The notes under the pieces are model-generated. The model did no database searches and was not told where the DNA came from. It saw nothing but the letters and a program-made list of their open reading frames with translations. The position numbers and the translations under genes were made by a program. Of a stretch of DNA of 64,000 bases, positions 15,549-24,128 are shown one piece after another. Source of the DNA: Methanobacteriota archaeon (lineage in GTDB: Archaea > Halobacteriota > Methanomicrobia > Methanomicrobiales > Methanoculleaceae); assembly GCA_016841955.1 (NCBI GenBank), contig JAENYE010000001.1:570025-634024 (forward strand), read 5' to 3'. Within the stretch, counting starts at the first letter, position 1. The number at the start of each line of letters is the position of its first letter.

Positions 15549-17393
15549 TCACTCCGCTCCCTCGAGCGGCTCGCTGAGGCTCGTATACACCGTTCGCGCA
15601 AGTTCCGCGACCTGTTCAGCCGTCTCCCGGCCGCCGGAGATGGCGTTCGTCAGGTATGCCCCCTTCGCGGCCGTCTTCGCCGCCTGGGCCGGGTCGGTGC
15701 CGAGCGCGGCCGCGACCGCTGCGGGCACGACCAGGTTGATGATGGTGTGTCCGATGTACTGCATCTCCTGGGTGAGGACCGCACCGACGAAGATGGCGGT
15801 GCCCATATCGGGGTCGTCCCGGCCCTTCCCCTTGAGCGCGTACTCCGGGACAACCCGGGCGGTGAGGTTCTCGATGTGGTAGTCCTTCCCGTCGATGACG
15901 ATATCGTAGGATACCTTCGGGTCGAACCCCCAGTACTTCGCGGTGAACGGGTCCGTCCGCCGCCCGTGGGGCGCGATCTCCGTGAAGTGGAACACGATCT
16001 CTTTCCCCGTGAACCCGGAGAGGGCCGCGGAGCCCCGCTGCTCGACGAGGGCTCTCCGCTCCTCGTCGAGAGCACCGGCCGCCTCTTCAAGCGACTTCCC
16101 CGCCTTGAGCATCTCGTAGACCTTCGCCGCCCGCCGGTAAATCGCCCGGTCCCGCACCGGTTCGCTCGCCCGGATGCAGGCCTCCGTCACCGAGCCCCGG
16201 TTCACGACCTCCGCCTTCCGGACGATGGTGTTCAGGCCGCAGAGGGCGAGCTCCGGGTCGATGAAGGACTGCAGCTTGTAATCCCGGATCGTCGTTGCGG
16301 TTGCATCGACGTCGCCGCCGTTCGCAAGAAGCAGCCGCAGCGCCGGCAGGATGTCGCCGGCGAGGTGGCCGAGCGGAACGTTCACCGGCCCGCCGGAGAA
16401 CCCGGCCCCGATGATGGCGGACTCCTGGAACCCGGCGAAGAGCTCGTTCGTGACCATCGACCCGATCACCGACGGCCCGCCGATGTCTTTTAAGATCAGC
16501 CCGAAGTCGCCTACGACCCGGGCGGTGTCGTACTCTTCCCCGGTTCCCCGCATGTGGAGCTTCTCCGGGAGTTTCGCCGCCTCTACGGCTCCTTTCCCGG
16601 CGAGATAGGCGGAATCGACCTGCCCGAACTTCCCGAACTCCTCCCCGAGGAGGGCGTCCGGGTGGACGAGCTCCATCGTCACCGCCGCCGCGATCAGGGC
16701 CGGCCAGAGGGGGTAGGGGGTCGTCCCGGCACCCTCCATGCTCCGCATCATCGCCTCGGTCCCGACCTTTGCGGCGTTTTTGGCGAGTTCGGGGATGTTG
16801 TAGTCCTCGCCGAGCGCGGCGTGCCCCATGACGCCTCCCCCGGCGACGAAAGGCGGCAGGACCGCGCCGTCGAGGCGGGTCAGCCGCTTCTCCCCCAGCG
16901 CCTCGTAGATCGCGAGGTACGCGGGGAATGCCGGGACACGGTGGGTGAACTTGTTCGTCGTCAGGGCGATGGCGCTCGTCCGGTCACCGCCGGCGTGCAT
17001 CCGGGCGATGGCGCCGAGTTTCCGGTTCCCGAGCGGCACGCCGGCGCGGGCGCAGCTCCCCGAGAAGTAGGCGAGCGTGGCGACGATCAGCGCCGCGTTC
17101 GCCGGCTCCGCCCCGCCCCGTTTCGCCTCGCCCACCGCCTTCCCGATGATCGCATCGAGCGGCAGGTGGGGGGCCGAGGCGTCGACCACCGTCATGTTCA
17201 TCAGACGCATCTCCGGGGCGCCGATGTTGCAGAAGATATCCTCCGCAAGCGAGTTCGCCGCGGCAAACGCGGGGATCACGAGCGCCCCGTGTCCCCGGGT
17301 CGCCGCCTCCAGCTTGTCGACGGTCATGTAGTCGGGCTTGAACGTCACTGCATGGGCCGCGGCGAGGAGCACCTTCTCTCGTTCGGTATTCAT
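15549..17393 (-). CDS. Large conserved-looking protein of unknown function, upstream of larC
   Basis: 614 residues; I do not recognise the family. It is rich in Ala/Gly with conserved-looking blocks (HGALVIPAFAAANSLAEDIF, GRKLGAI-type segment GNRKLGAIARMHAGGDRTS, FVAGGGVMGHAALGEDYNIP, GAGFSGGPVNVPLGHLAGD). The C-terminal third has FTAKYWGFDPKVSYDIVIDG and a hydrophobic stretch INLVVPAAVAAALG that may be buried rather than membrane-spanning. The ATG has AGGAGGT nine bases upstream. It is followed at 16 bp by larC, so a shared pathway, perhaps a nickel or sulfur cofactor, is possible but unproven. Confidence 0.7.
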   Translation of the reverse strand: MNTEREKVLLAAAHAVTFKPDYMTVDKLEAATRGHGALVIPAFAAANSLAEDIFCNIGAPEMRLMNMTVVDASAPHLPLDAIIGKAVGEAKRGGAEPANAALIVATLAYFSGSCARAGVPLGNRKLGAIARMHAGGDRTSAIALTTNKFTHRVPAFPAYLAIYEALGEKRLTRLDGAVLPPFVAGGGVMGHAALGEDYNIPELAKNAAKVGTEAMMRSMEGAGTTPYPLWPALIAAAVTMELVHPDALLGEEFGKFGQVDSAYLAGKGAVEAAKLPEKLHMRGTGEEYDTARVVGDFGLILKDIGGPSVIGSMVTNELFAGFQESAIIGAGFSGGPVNVPLGHLAGDILPALRLLLANGGDVDATATTIRDYKLQSFIDPELALCGLNTIVRKAEVVNRGSVTEACIRASEPVRDRAIYRRAAKVYEMLKAGKSLEEAAGALDEERRALVEQRGSAALSGFTGKEIVFHFTEIAPHGRRTDPFTAKYWGFDPKVSYDIVIDGKDYHIENLTARVVPEYALKGKGRDDPDMGTAIFVGAVLTQEMQYIGHTIINLVVPAAVAAALGTDPAQAAKTAAKGAYLTNAISGGRETAEQVAELARTVYTSLSEPLEGAE

Positions 17394-17582
17394 GATCCGG
17401 TAACCTCCTGTTCCTGAACGCGGACTGGAGGCTCCCGACATAAAAACGTGCCGCTCGGGGAGGTGCCGGCGGTTCCGGTTACATCCCGGGGCTTTCAGGC
17501 TGCAACGACAGACGCCTGGCTTTCATCACCGGGACTCATACTCTCTTCGCGCGAGGTTGCGTTACCATCCATACGCCACTAA

Positions 17583-17660
17583 TTCACGCGAAGGCGCGAA
17601 GACGCGAAGTCCGTGTGGTTGTTGACGAACCCCTTCGCGTTCTTCGCGGCTTCGCGTGAG
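17583..17660. repeat. CGCGAAG-heptamer hairpin element, copy 2
   Basis: Left arm 17583-17609 (TTCACGCGAAG followed by two further heptamers), right arm 17633-17660 (CTTCGCG...CGCGTGAG), loop about 23 bases. It lies beyond the 3' end of tsr3 and upstream of the 614-residue gene. The rest of the 306-bp gap 17394-17699 contains no gene that I can see. Confidence 0.85.
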
Positions 17661-17699
17661 ACTCCATCGCAATGTAGCCCCCGGTCAACCCGGAGTGCA

Positions 17700-18191
17700 T
17701 CACATATACAGCGCCTGGAGGGCGACGACCTCGGCGCTGTCCTTTGCCCGTGCGTAATCCTCGAGAGGCTCGGCGTTCACCTCGATAAAGCGCAGGCCCC
17801 ACCCGAACGGAGCGAGGATGGTCCGGGCCTGCTCCTTCTCCCCGAGGATGTAGAGCGCCGCGGCCATCGCCTCCACAGAGGTCAGCCGGAACGGCCGGCC
17901 GAAGTTCACGGGGTTTGCGGCCACGAGGAAGGGGAGCGCCCGGCGGTTGCGCCAGGAGGCGACGGCCCCGGTATCGAGCACCTCCCAGGAGCAGTCGAGC
18001 GCCGTTATCGAAGGGAGGTGCCGGTCGGCGGGGGAGACCGCCTGCTCGGCCGTCGGATCGAGGAGGAGGGTCGAGCGGGGGATCTTTGCGACTGCGGTGA
18101 CGATCCTCGCAAGTCCGCGCCGGGCCAGTTTCTTCACCGTGCATTTCCGGGGATCGCAGGTGTTGTCCCGATAGGCGTAGAGCGGTATCAT
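17700..18191 (-). CDS. tsr3: Tsr3, small-subunit rRNA aminocarboxypropyltransferase
   Basis: 163 residues of the Tsr3/DUF367 family, which transfers the 3-amino-3-carboxypropyl group of SAM to a hypermodified pseudouridine in helix 31 of small-subunit rRNA. Family motifs are the opening IPLYAYRDNTCDPRKCTVKK, LLLDPTAEQAVSPADR, ALDCSWEVLD, RRALPFLVAANPVNFGRP and LTSVEAMAAALYILG. ATG 18191 aligns with the family start. It diverges from the TudS-like fusion gene with only 35 bp between the two ATGs, so both transcripts are probably leaderless. Confidence 0.92.
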   Translation of the reverse strand: MIPLYAYRDNTCDPRKCTVKKLARRGLARIVTAVAKIPRSTLLLDPTAEQAVSPADRHLPSITALDCSWEVLDTGAVASWRNRRALPFLVAANPVNFGRPFRLTSVEAMAAALYILGEKEQARTILAPFGWGLRFIEVNAEPLEDYARAKDSAEVVALQALYM

Positions 18192-18226
18192 CTGTCTTGT
18201 TATGGTACGCCGTCCAGGTACTATCA

Positions 18227-19114
18227 ATGTACGTGCTCATCGCTCCCTGCATCCAGAACCCCGCGTGCCGTGCCCGCGGAATAACGACCGATGAGGACCT
18301 TCGCTGCTTCCGCCTGGCCGTGGAGCGCTGCCGGCGCTTCTCGATCGAGATGGTCCCGCTCCCCTGCCCGGAGACGATCTACCTCGGTCCCGACCGGGAA
18401 CCGGGATCATATCTCGACCTGGTCGGACCTATGGCCCGACCGGGTCGGTCCCACAGGGACCGACACCGGCTCGCGACCGACGAGTTTGCCGCGCTCCTCG
18501 ACCGGCTCGAGGCGGAGGTCCGCGCCGTCATCCGGGAGCGTGGGGAGCCGCCGCTCGCGATCGTCGGGGTGAACTCCTCCCCCACCTGCGGGGTGAACAC
18601 CACCTACTACTCGTCCGTAAAACAGCCTGGACGCGGGGCGTTCCTCGCCCGGTTCCCGGATATCCCGGCGATCGACGTGGAGGAGTTTGCCCGTTACCGG
18701 GTCTACCTCGCCGGCCCGCTCTTCTCCGAGGCGGAGCAGGCCTACAACCTCGCGCTCCGCGACCTCCTTGAAGCGCACCTCTTCGACGTCTACCTCCCGC
18801 AGGAGGTGGGGGACACGAGCCACACACGGTGCAGCGAGGAGCACCAGGCCATCTTTGCGCAGCACCTCATGGCGCTCCGCGATGCCGATATCGTCGTCGC
18901 GGTCATCGACGGTGCGGACGCCGATTCCGGGACGTCCTGGGAGATGGGATATGCATATGCCCTCGGTAGAAGGATCGTCGCGCTCCGCACCGACTTCCGG
19001 GCCGTCGGCCACCACGAACGGGTCAACCTGATGCTCGAGGAATCCGCGACCGTGGTCACGGCAAAAGAGAATCTTCCCCGGGCGCTCGGGTCGCTCATCA
19101 AGGCGTCAGGATGA
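18227..19114 (+). CDS. DUF523/TudS-like domain fused to a nucleoside 2-deoxyribosyltransferase-like domain
   Basis: 295 residues in two domains. Residues 1-145 resemble DUF523/TudS, the Fe-S 2-thiouracil desulfurase fold, with cysteines at C8, C14, C47 and the VNSSPTCGVN motif (C121). Residues 157-295 form a nucleoside 2-deoxyribosyltransferase-like fold: VYLAGPLFSEAEQ, then the catalytic-type SGTSWEMGYAYALGRR. Together they suggest salvage or clean-up of sulfur-modified bases, in which one half removes sulfur and the other cleaves or exchanges the deoxyribose; this is inference. Residues 65-82 are encoded by a palindromic insertion absent from the domain pattern. Start ATG 18227 is the family-like start. 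Confidence 0.78.
   Translation: MYVLIAPCIQNPACRARGITTDEDLRCFRLAVERCRRFSIEMVPLPCPETIYLGPDREPGSYLDLVGPMARPGRSHRDRHRLATDEFAALLDRLEAEVRAVIRERGEPPLAIVGVNSSPTCGVNTTYYSSVKQPGRGAFLARFPDIPAIDVEEFARYRVYLAGPLFSEAEQAYNLALRDLLEAHLFDVYLPQEVGDTSHTRCSEEHQAIFAQHLMALRDADIVVAVIDGADADSGTSWEMGYAYALGRRIVALRTDFRAVGHHERVNLMLEESATVVTAKENLPRALGSLIKASG
18421..18470. repeat. Palindromic DNA insertion kept in frame inside the TudS-like domain
   Basis: The segment contains GTCGGTCCC-ACA-GGGACCGAC (18444-18464, perfect 9-bp stem) and, before it, GGTCGG ... CCGACC. It codes for an Arg/His/Gly-rich stretch (LVGPMARPGRSHRDRHR) between LD and ATDEF where the domain would normally continue. Confidence 0.55.
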
Positions 19115-19516
19115 CGCCGGCCGCTTCTTCTCCATCGAAAGGACGTTCCTCTCACCCTCGCGGGCGTAGGCCACGCTGTCCATCACCGTCCGGATGAAGT
19201 GGATCCCGAGCCCCCCGACCGGTCGCTCTTCCGCGGGGATGTCGAGGAGCGGCGGCGGGGCGGTGAGCGGGTCGAACGGAACGCCGTCGTCGGTGATCGT
19301 CACGCGGACGGCGTCGTCGTCCATGGTGCAGGCGATCGTGATCGTCCCGGCCTCCCCGCCGGGATACCCGTAGAGAATGGTGTTGCTGCAGGCCTCGTCC
19401 ACGGCGAGCTGGACCGCAAAGACCAGGTCGTCGCCGCTCCCGGCGAGCACCCCGGCGAGAAAATCGGCGATCGCCGCGAGTGCCCCAAGATCCGCCTGCA
19501 CGGTGAGTTCCGCCAT
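19106..19516 (-). CDS. RsbW-like serine kinase / anti-sigma-type HATPase
   Basis: 136 residues of the GHKL ATPase fold used by RsbW/SpoIIAB. The N-box is AVQLAVDEACSNTILYGYPG, the G1 box TITDDGVPFDP and the G2 box GGLGIHFIRTVMD. In bacteria it binds and phosphorylates a STAS antagonist and sequesters a sigma factor; archaea have no sigma factors, so the downstream partner is unknown. The ATG overlaps the phosphatase stop (TGATG), giving translational coupling. Third gene of the STAS-phosphatase-kinase cassette. Confidence 0.9.
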   Translation of the reverse strand: MAELTVQADLGALAAIADFLAGVLAGSGDDLVFAVQLAVDEACSNTILYGYPGGEAGTITIACTMDDDAVRVTITDDGVPFDPLTAPPPLLDIPAEERPVGGLGIHFIRTVMDSVAYAREGERNVLSMEKKRPASS

Positions 19517-20883
19517 CACACCACCCGGAGAACCATGAGGGTCAGGTCGTCGAACTGCGGTTCGTCTCCCGAGAACTCCGTGACCGCGTCGCGTATCCGG
19601 TCGACGATCTCGCCCGGGAGCAGGTCGCGGCAGCCCGTGACGGTCTCGATCAGCCTTTCTTCCCCGAACTGCTCCTCGCCGGGGTTGATCGCCTCGGTGA
19701 CGCCGTCGGTGTAGAGCAGGACGAGATCCCCGCTCTCAAGGCTGATCGTCTCCTCGCCGTAATCGGCCTCCGGCATGACCCCGAGGATGATCCCGGTTCC
19801 CTTCAGTCCTACAGGCCGGCCGCCGCCCGACCGGAAGACGAGAGGCGGGTTGTGCCCCGCGTTGACGTAAGTGAGCGTCTTTTTTGCCGGGTCGGCGACC
19901 GCGTAGAAGAGAGTGACGAACATCCCGGACTTCGCGTCCTCGGCGATCAGCATATTGGCCTCCCGGATGGCCTCGCGGGCGCTCCGCGGCACCAGCGCGT
20001 TCGCCCGCAGCACCGTCCGCGAGAGCGCCATGAAAAGCGCCGCAGGGACGCCTTTCCCCGAGACGTCGGCGATGACAAGAGCGGTCCGGCCGCCGGGGAG
20101 GGGGATCGCGTCGTAGAAGTCCCCGCCGACCTCCTTTGCCGGGAGCGAGAGAGCGGCGAGTTCGAAGCCCGGAACCTCCGGCAGCCGGTCGGGGAGGAAA
20201 CTCATCTGGATGTCGTGGGCGATCCGGAGTTCGGCCTTCTTACGCTCGAGTTCCGAGAGATAGGTGTCCCGTTCCGCCTTCGTCTGCCGCTCGGCGATCA
20301 GGTTTCCGATGATGAGCGCGAAGAGAAAGACCCCGGTGGCGTTGGCGATGATCATCGGGAAGGCCACCTCCTCGACGACCTCAAGCGCCTCGTCGAACGG
20401 CCGGCAGAGGAGAAGGGTGATCCCCATGTGGAACGACTCCATGCCTACGGCGAAGAGGACCGCACCGTGCATCCCGATAAACTTGCGGCCCACGGCAAGG
20501 AAGATCAGTCCCCCGAAGAGGCCCGCGAGGACGGTTGCGGTCGCGCACGGGACGGCGGTGAATCCCCCGAGGGAGAAGCGGTACGCCGCGCCGATCAGGC
20601 CGGCGCCAAGCCCCACCACCGGGCCGCAGGCGAGCCCCCCGACCATGGGACCGAGGTCGCGGACGTTCGCGGTGGCGCCGAGGATGGTGATACCGCTCTC
20701 GGTGCCGTAGATGGAGAGGGCCCCGAAGAGGAGGGTGAGAACCGCCTGGCTCTTCCAGGTGACGAGACCGTCGAGCACCCGGGTGAACGACGCCGTCCGG
20801 GTGATCAGGTAGGCGACCACCATGACGACGCAGATCATCTGCAGAAGCACGAGGAACATATCACCAATGATAGAGAACGCCAT
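19516..20883 (-). CDS. Membrane-bound SpoIIE/RsbU-type PP2C phosphatase
   Basis: 455 residues. The N-terminal ~190 form a multi-spanning sensor of the LytS 5TM type (GPMVGGLACGPVVGLGAGLI, RFSLGGFTAVPCATATVLAG), a short coiled linker follows (ERKKAELRIAHDIQMSFLP), then a SpoIIE-class PP2C domain. The metal aspartates are in EVGGDFYD and ALVIADVSGKGVPAALFM, VNAGHNPP and LLYTDGVTEA are clear, and the C-terminal PQFDDLTLMVL closes the site. It would dephosphorylate the STAS protein encoded just upstream in response to a membrane signal. Overlaps the kinase gene. Confidence 0.92.
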   Translation of the reverse strand: MAFSIIGDMFLVLLQMICVVMVVAYLITRTASFTRVLDGLVTWKSQAVLTLLFGALSIYGTESGITILGATANVRDLGPMVGGLACGPVVGLGAGLIGAAYRFSLGGFTAVPCATATVLAGLFGGLIFLAVGRKFIGMHGAVLFAVGMESFHMGITLLLCRPFDEALEVVEEVAFPMIIANATGVFLFALIIGNLIAERQTKAERDTYLSELERKKAELRIAHDIQMSFLPDRLPEVPGFELAALSLPAKEVGGDFYDAIPLPGGRTALVIADVSGKGVPAALFMALSRTVLRANALVPRSAREAIREANMLIAEDAKSGMFVTLFYAVADPAKKTLTYVNAGHNPPLVFRSGGGRPVGLKGTGIILGVMPEADYGEETISLESGDLVLLYTDGVTEAINPGEEQFGEERLIETVTGCRDLLPGEIVDRIRDAVTEFSGDEPQFDDLTLMVLRVV

Positions 20884-20908
20884 ACCGGTCTACCCGCCCG
20901 GGGTGCCC

Positions 20909-21265
20909 TCAGGGCCCCGCCGTGAACCCGGCAAGCGCCGCCGCTTCGTCGGGGGCGAGGGAGAAGATCCGGTGAAACCCTGCCATGGTGAAGACCTCGA
21001 GGATCTGCGGTTGTGCGCAGGCTATCCGGAGCGCCCCGCCGTCCTTCTTCAGTCGCTTCAGTGCGGCAAGCAGGACCCGGAGGCCGGAGCTGCTGATGTA
21101 GTCGAGGTCGCAGAGGTTGACGAGGAGGCTTCTCCCCCCGGCATCGAGCAACTTGTTGATCCGCTCTTCCGCCTTCTCCGAAGAGCCGGCGTCAAGCCGG
21201 CCCTTCACCACGATGATATCGACGGTGCCCGCTCTTCTCTCGGTGATCTCAACATGCCCGCTCAT
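20909..21265 (-). CDS. STAS-domain protein (anti-anti-sigma factor-like, RsbV type)
   Basis: 118 residues. The switch serine lies in the conserved LDYISSSGLRVLLAALKRLK segment (residues 54-73), the site phosphorylated by RsbW-type kinases. It is the first gene of the cassette, 25 bp before the phosphatase. The start at ATG 21265 fits the domain; longer frames upstream are not protein-like. Promoter not resolved. Confidence 0.9.
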   Translation of the reverse strand: MSGHVEITERRAGTVDIIVVKGRLDAGSSEKAEERINKLLDAGGRSLLVNLCDLDYISSSGLRVLLAALKRLKKDGGALRIACAQPQILEVFTMAGFHRIFSLAPDEAAALAGFTAGP

Positions 21266-21710
21266 TGAACGAGTTTTCGATCTGATGGAAGATAGATGTT
21301 GCTTTCTGTTCCGGAGCCTTCTCCTGCCGAGACAACAAAAAAAAGAAGGTGTATTGTCGGGTGTGTGATAACCATGCGGTGGATTGAGACAGTCCCCGGA
21401 GCGGTTGTGCCTCCCGCCCGGGCCCCCATCCACCGTGCCGGTATGAGTGTTTAGAGAGGTGTGCCCGGGTGTACCGGGGGTCTCCCGGTGCACCGCGACG
21501 TTGATGCAATCAGCGTGGTGAATGTTCCGTTCACCGATCCCAGCCGTTTTTGTGCCGGTCCGGACCACATGTGCCCGTGTGGCCCGGGCTGTCGGAGAGA
21601 TTCCCCGTCTCTCGACCCTGGGGATCACAAATTGATCTGTTTAGTTTATATTGCTTTCGGCTAATGCCTTGCATTGTGGTGTGGCATTATACTATGCAGC
21701 ACTGCAAAAC

Positions 21711-21720
21711 ACTATATCTT
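21711..21720 (+). promoter_or_regulatory. TATA box of the HTH-PAS regulator
   Basis: ACTATATCTT is centred about 28 bp before ATG 21744, so a leaderless transcript is likely. Upstream, TTGCATTGTG (21669-21678) and CAGCACTGCAA (21696-21706) form an imperfect inverted repeat that could be an operator. The rest of the 478-bp gap 21266-21743 shows no gene. Confidence 0.5.
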
Positions 21721-21743
21721 CAGGCGCGAAACTCTGTTTGCAC

Positions 21744-23420
21744 ATGGATCCCACTACCGACGCACTCTCTCTCCTGCTTGGCGCCTTGAAGGGGCACCCG
21801 CGCGGCATGTCGGTCTCCGATCTTGCTGCCGCCGTCGGGATCAACCGGAACACCGTCTCCCGGTACCTCGACGTCCTCCTCGTATCGGGTCAGGTGGAGA
21901 TGGAGACCTACGGCAAGGCCAAGGTCTTCTACCTCTCGCAGAGGGTTCCGATCGCCGCCATGCTCAACTTCTCGTCGGATCTCGTGCTGGTGCTCGACCG
22001 CGACCGCCGGATCGTCCAGGCAAACGATGCGGTCTGTGCGTTTTCGGGGAGGGAGCGAGACGATATCATCGGGAACAGCATCGAGACGTCGCCGCTCGCC
22101 GCGTTCGACCACCCGCTGATACGGGGCCGGATCACCGACGCCTTGAACGGCCGTGAGGTCACGGAAGAACTCCGGTTCCTGCGGCTCGACGAAGAGCTCT
22201 TCTTCCGGATCAAGTTTCTTCCGACCGTCTTCAACGATGGAGCGCCGGGGGTCACCATCATCCTCGAGGACATCACCGAGGGGCGGCGGGCGGAGGAGGC
22301 TCTGCGCGAGAGCGAGCTGCTCTTCCGGAGCCTCGTCGAGAACATCAGCGACCTGATCCTGAACGTCGACGAGGCCTGCACGTTCACGTATGTCAGCCCC
22401 AAAAGCCAGGAGGTCCTCGGCTACACACCCGAAGAGATGCTTCAAAAGACACCCTGCGACTTCATGCCTCTGGAGTTGCAGGAACGGGTCAGAGAGCAGT
22501 TTACCGCGCTCTTCGTCGACCCAAAACCCGGAGTCCTCTTTGAGTGGACGATGCTCCACCGGGACGGGAGCCCCGTCATCCTCGAGGTGAGCGGGACGCC
22601 GGTCTACGACATGATCGGCGACTTCACCGGCTACCGGGTGGTCTGTCGTGACGTCACCGAACGGGCGCGTGCCGCAAAACGGGTGGCCCAGTGGAAATCG
22701 TTCCTCTACTCGGTGGTCAACAACATCCCGAGCATGGTATTCGTCCGGGAGGTGGAGGGGAACACGTTCGTCTTCTCGAATAAGGCCGCCGAGACGTTCC
22801 TCGGGATGACGCAGGAGGAGATGGCGGGAAGGAGGGCTGCGGACCTCTTTCCGCAGGAGATGGCGGCTTTCTTCGCCGACGGCGACCGGGAGCTCTTAGA
22901 GCGGTCGGTCGCCCTTGAGGAGAAGGCCCGCCTCGCGAGCGGGCGGACGCTCTCCATGAAGAAGATCCCGATCTTCAACTCCCGGGGCGTGCTGAAGTAC
23001 ATGCTCGGGATTGCCGAGGACGTCACCGACCGCGCCGCCGCCGAAGACCTCCTGGTCGCCGAGCGCGACCGGGCGCAGGGCTACCTGGAGGCGGCCGGCG
23101 TGATGATCGCGGTGATCGGGGCGGACGGCACCATCGACCTCGTCAACCGGAAGGGGAGCGAGATCCTGGGGTATGCCGAGGGAGACCTCGCCGGGAAGAA
23201 CTGGTTTGCGACGGTCGTCCCGGAGCGCCTGCGCGACCGGCTGGCGCAGAACTTCGGCCGTCTGGTGGCCGGCCGGATCGAGCCGCCCCCATTCGAGGAG
23301 AGCCCGATCGTCACCCGGGACGGCCGGGAGCGGCCGGTACTCTGGCACAACGCCCTCCTGCGCGATGCGGACGGCAACGTCGTGGCGATGGTGAGCTCCG
23401 GCGAGGAGATCGCGGAGTAA
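21744..23420 (+). CDS. HTH-PAS multi-domain sensor/regulator
   Basis: 558 residues: an N-terminal winged-helix/HTH (SVSDLAAAVGINRNTVSRYL, residues ~23-42), then four PAS modules (about 75-190, 195-320, 325-450, 455-558), recognisable by DLVLVLDRDRRIVQAN, DLILNVDEACTFTYVS, TFVFSNKAAETFLGMT and MIAVIGADGTIDLVNRKG. No histidine kinase, GGDEF or methyl-accepting domain follows, so the PAS signals probably feed straight to the DNA-binding domain. Methanomicrobiales have many such proteins. Ligands unknown. The in-frame extension upstream to 21651 crosses the TATA box and is rejected. Confidence 0.85.
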   Translation: MDPTTDALSLLLGALKGHPRGMSVSDLAAAVGINRNTVSRYLDVLLVSGQVEMETYGKAKVFYLSQRVPIAAMLNFSSDLVLVLDRDRRIVQANDAVCAFSGRERDDIIGNSIETSPLAAFDHPLIRGRITDALNGREVTEELRFLRLDEELFFRIKFLPTVFNDGAPGVTIILEDITEGRRAEEALRESELLFRSLVENISDLILNVDEACTFTYVSPKSQEVLGYTPEEMLQKTPCDFMPLELQERVREQFTALFVDPKPGVLFEWTMLHRDGSPVILEVSGTPVYDMIGDFTGYRVVCRDVTERARAAKRVAQWKSFLYSVVNNIPSMVFVREVEGNTFVFSNKAAETFLGMTQEEMAGRRAADLFPQEMAAFFADGDRELLERSVALEEKARLASGRTLSMKKIPIFNSRGVLKYMLGIAEDVTDRAAAEDLLVAERDRAQGYLEAAGVMIAVIGADGTIDLVNRKGSEILGYAEGDLAGKNWFATVVPERLRDRLAQNFGRLVAGRIEPPPFEESPIVTRDGRERPVLWHNALLRDADGNVVAMVSSGEEIAE

Positions 23421-23546
23421 CCGGCCCGGATCTCGGCGATACGGGGAACCCCGGGAGATCTGACCATACCCACGCTTTCAGACTGCTCCTTCCTGTGGTT
23501 TCGGGGGGTCATCCCTTAAATACGCCGCAGGGCACATAGAGTATTG

Positions 23547-24122
23547 GTGACAACTTTGGTGGACATCATCTCCCTTGTCCTTATCGCTGTCGTGGTGCTG
23601 ATCGTCATCGGCGTCGCGGCGGCCGGCGTAGGCATCTATAACCGGTTCTTCTCCCTCAAAAACTCCGCCGAAGCAACGGTCGGGCAGGTGAAGGTCGCGA
23701 TGAAGAAGCGGCTGGATATGATCGAGCAGCTCCTCGGTGCGGTGAAGAGCTACGCGGCCTTCGAGAAGGAGACCCTGACCGATGTGACCGCGATGCGGGC
23801 CCGCATCGGCAGCGCCGGTCCCGGCGACTTGAACGAACTCGAACGCGAGTCCCGGTCGGTCCTCGGGCGGCTGCTCGCCGTCGCGGAGAACTACCCCGAC
23901 CTCAAGACCTCGCAGACGGTGCAGGACCTGATGGGCGCGGTCAGGGGGGTCGAGGACGAGATCGCCCGGCATCGCTACACCTACAACAACATCGCCCAGC
24001 AGTACAACACCATGACCGATACAGTCCCCTCGAACCTGGTCGCCAGCATCATGGGCTTTACGAAGCTGGATTACCTGGAGTTCGGCGAGGAGATCGAGCG
24101 GGTTCCGACAATAGCGTTCTGA
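23547..24122 (+). CDS. LemA family membrane protein
   Basis: 191 residues: one N-terminal transmembrane helix (ISLVLIAVVVLIVIGVAAAG) followed by a long helical domain with the LemA pattern YNRFFSLKNSAEATVGQVKV, RLDMIEQLLGAVKSYAAFE and YPDLKTSQTVQDLMGA, ending IMGFTKLDYLEF. GTG 23547 is taken as the start (TTG 23544 possible); a TATA-like TTAAATA (about 23517) stands about 27 bp upstream. It pairs with the DUF2207 gene six bases downstream, a known gene neighbourhood of unknown envelope function. Confidence 0.88.
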   Translation: MTTLVDIISLVLIAVVVLIVIGVAAAGVGIYNRFFSLKNSAEATVGQVKVAMKKRLDMIEQLLGAVKSYAAFEKETLTDVTAMRARIGSAGPGDLNELERESRSVLGRLLAVAENYPDLKTSQTVQDLMGAVRGVEDEIARHRYTYNNIAQQYNTMTDTVPSNLVASIMGFTKLDYLEFGEEIERVPTIAF

Positions 24123-24128
24123 TAGACC

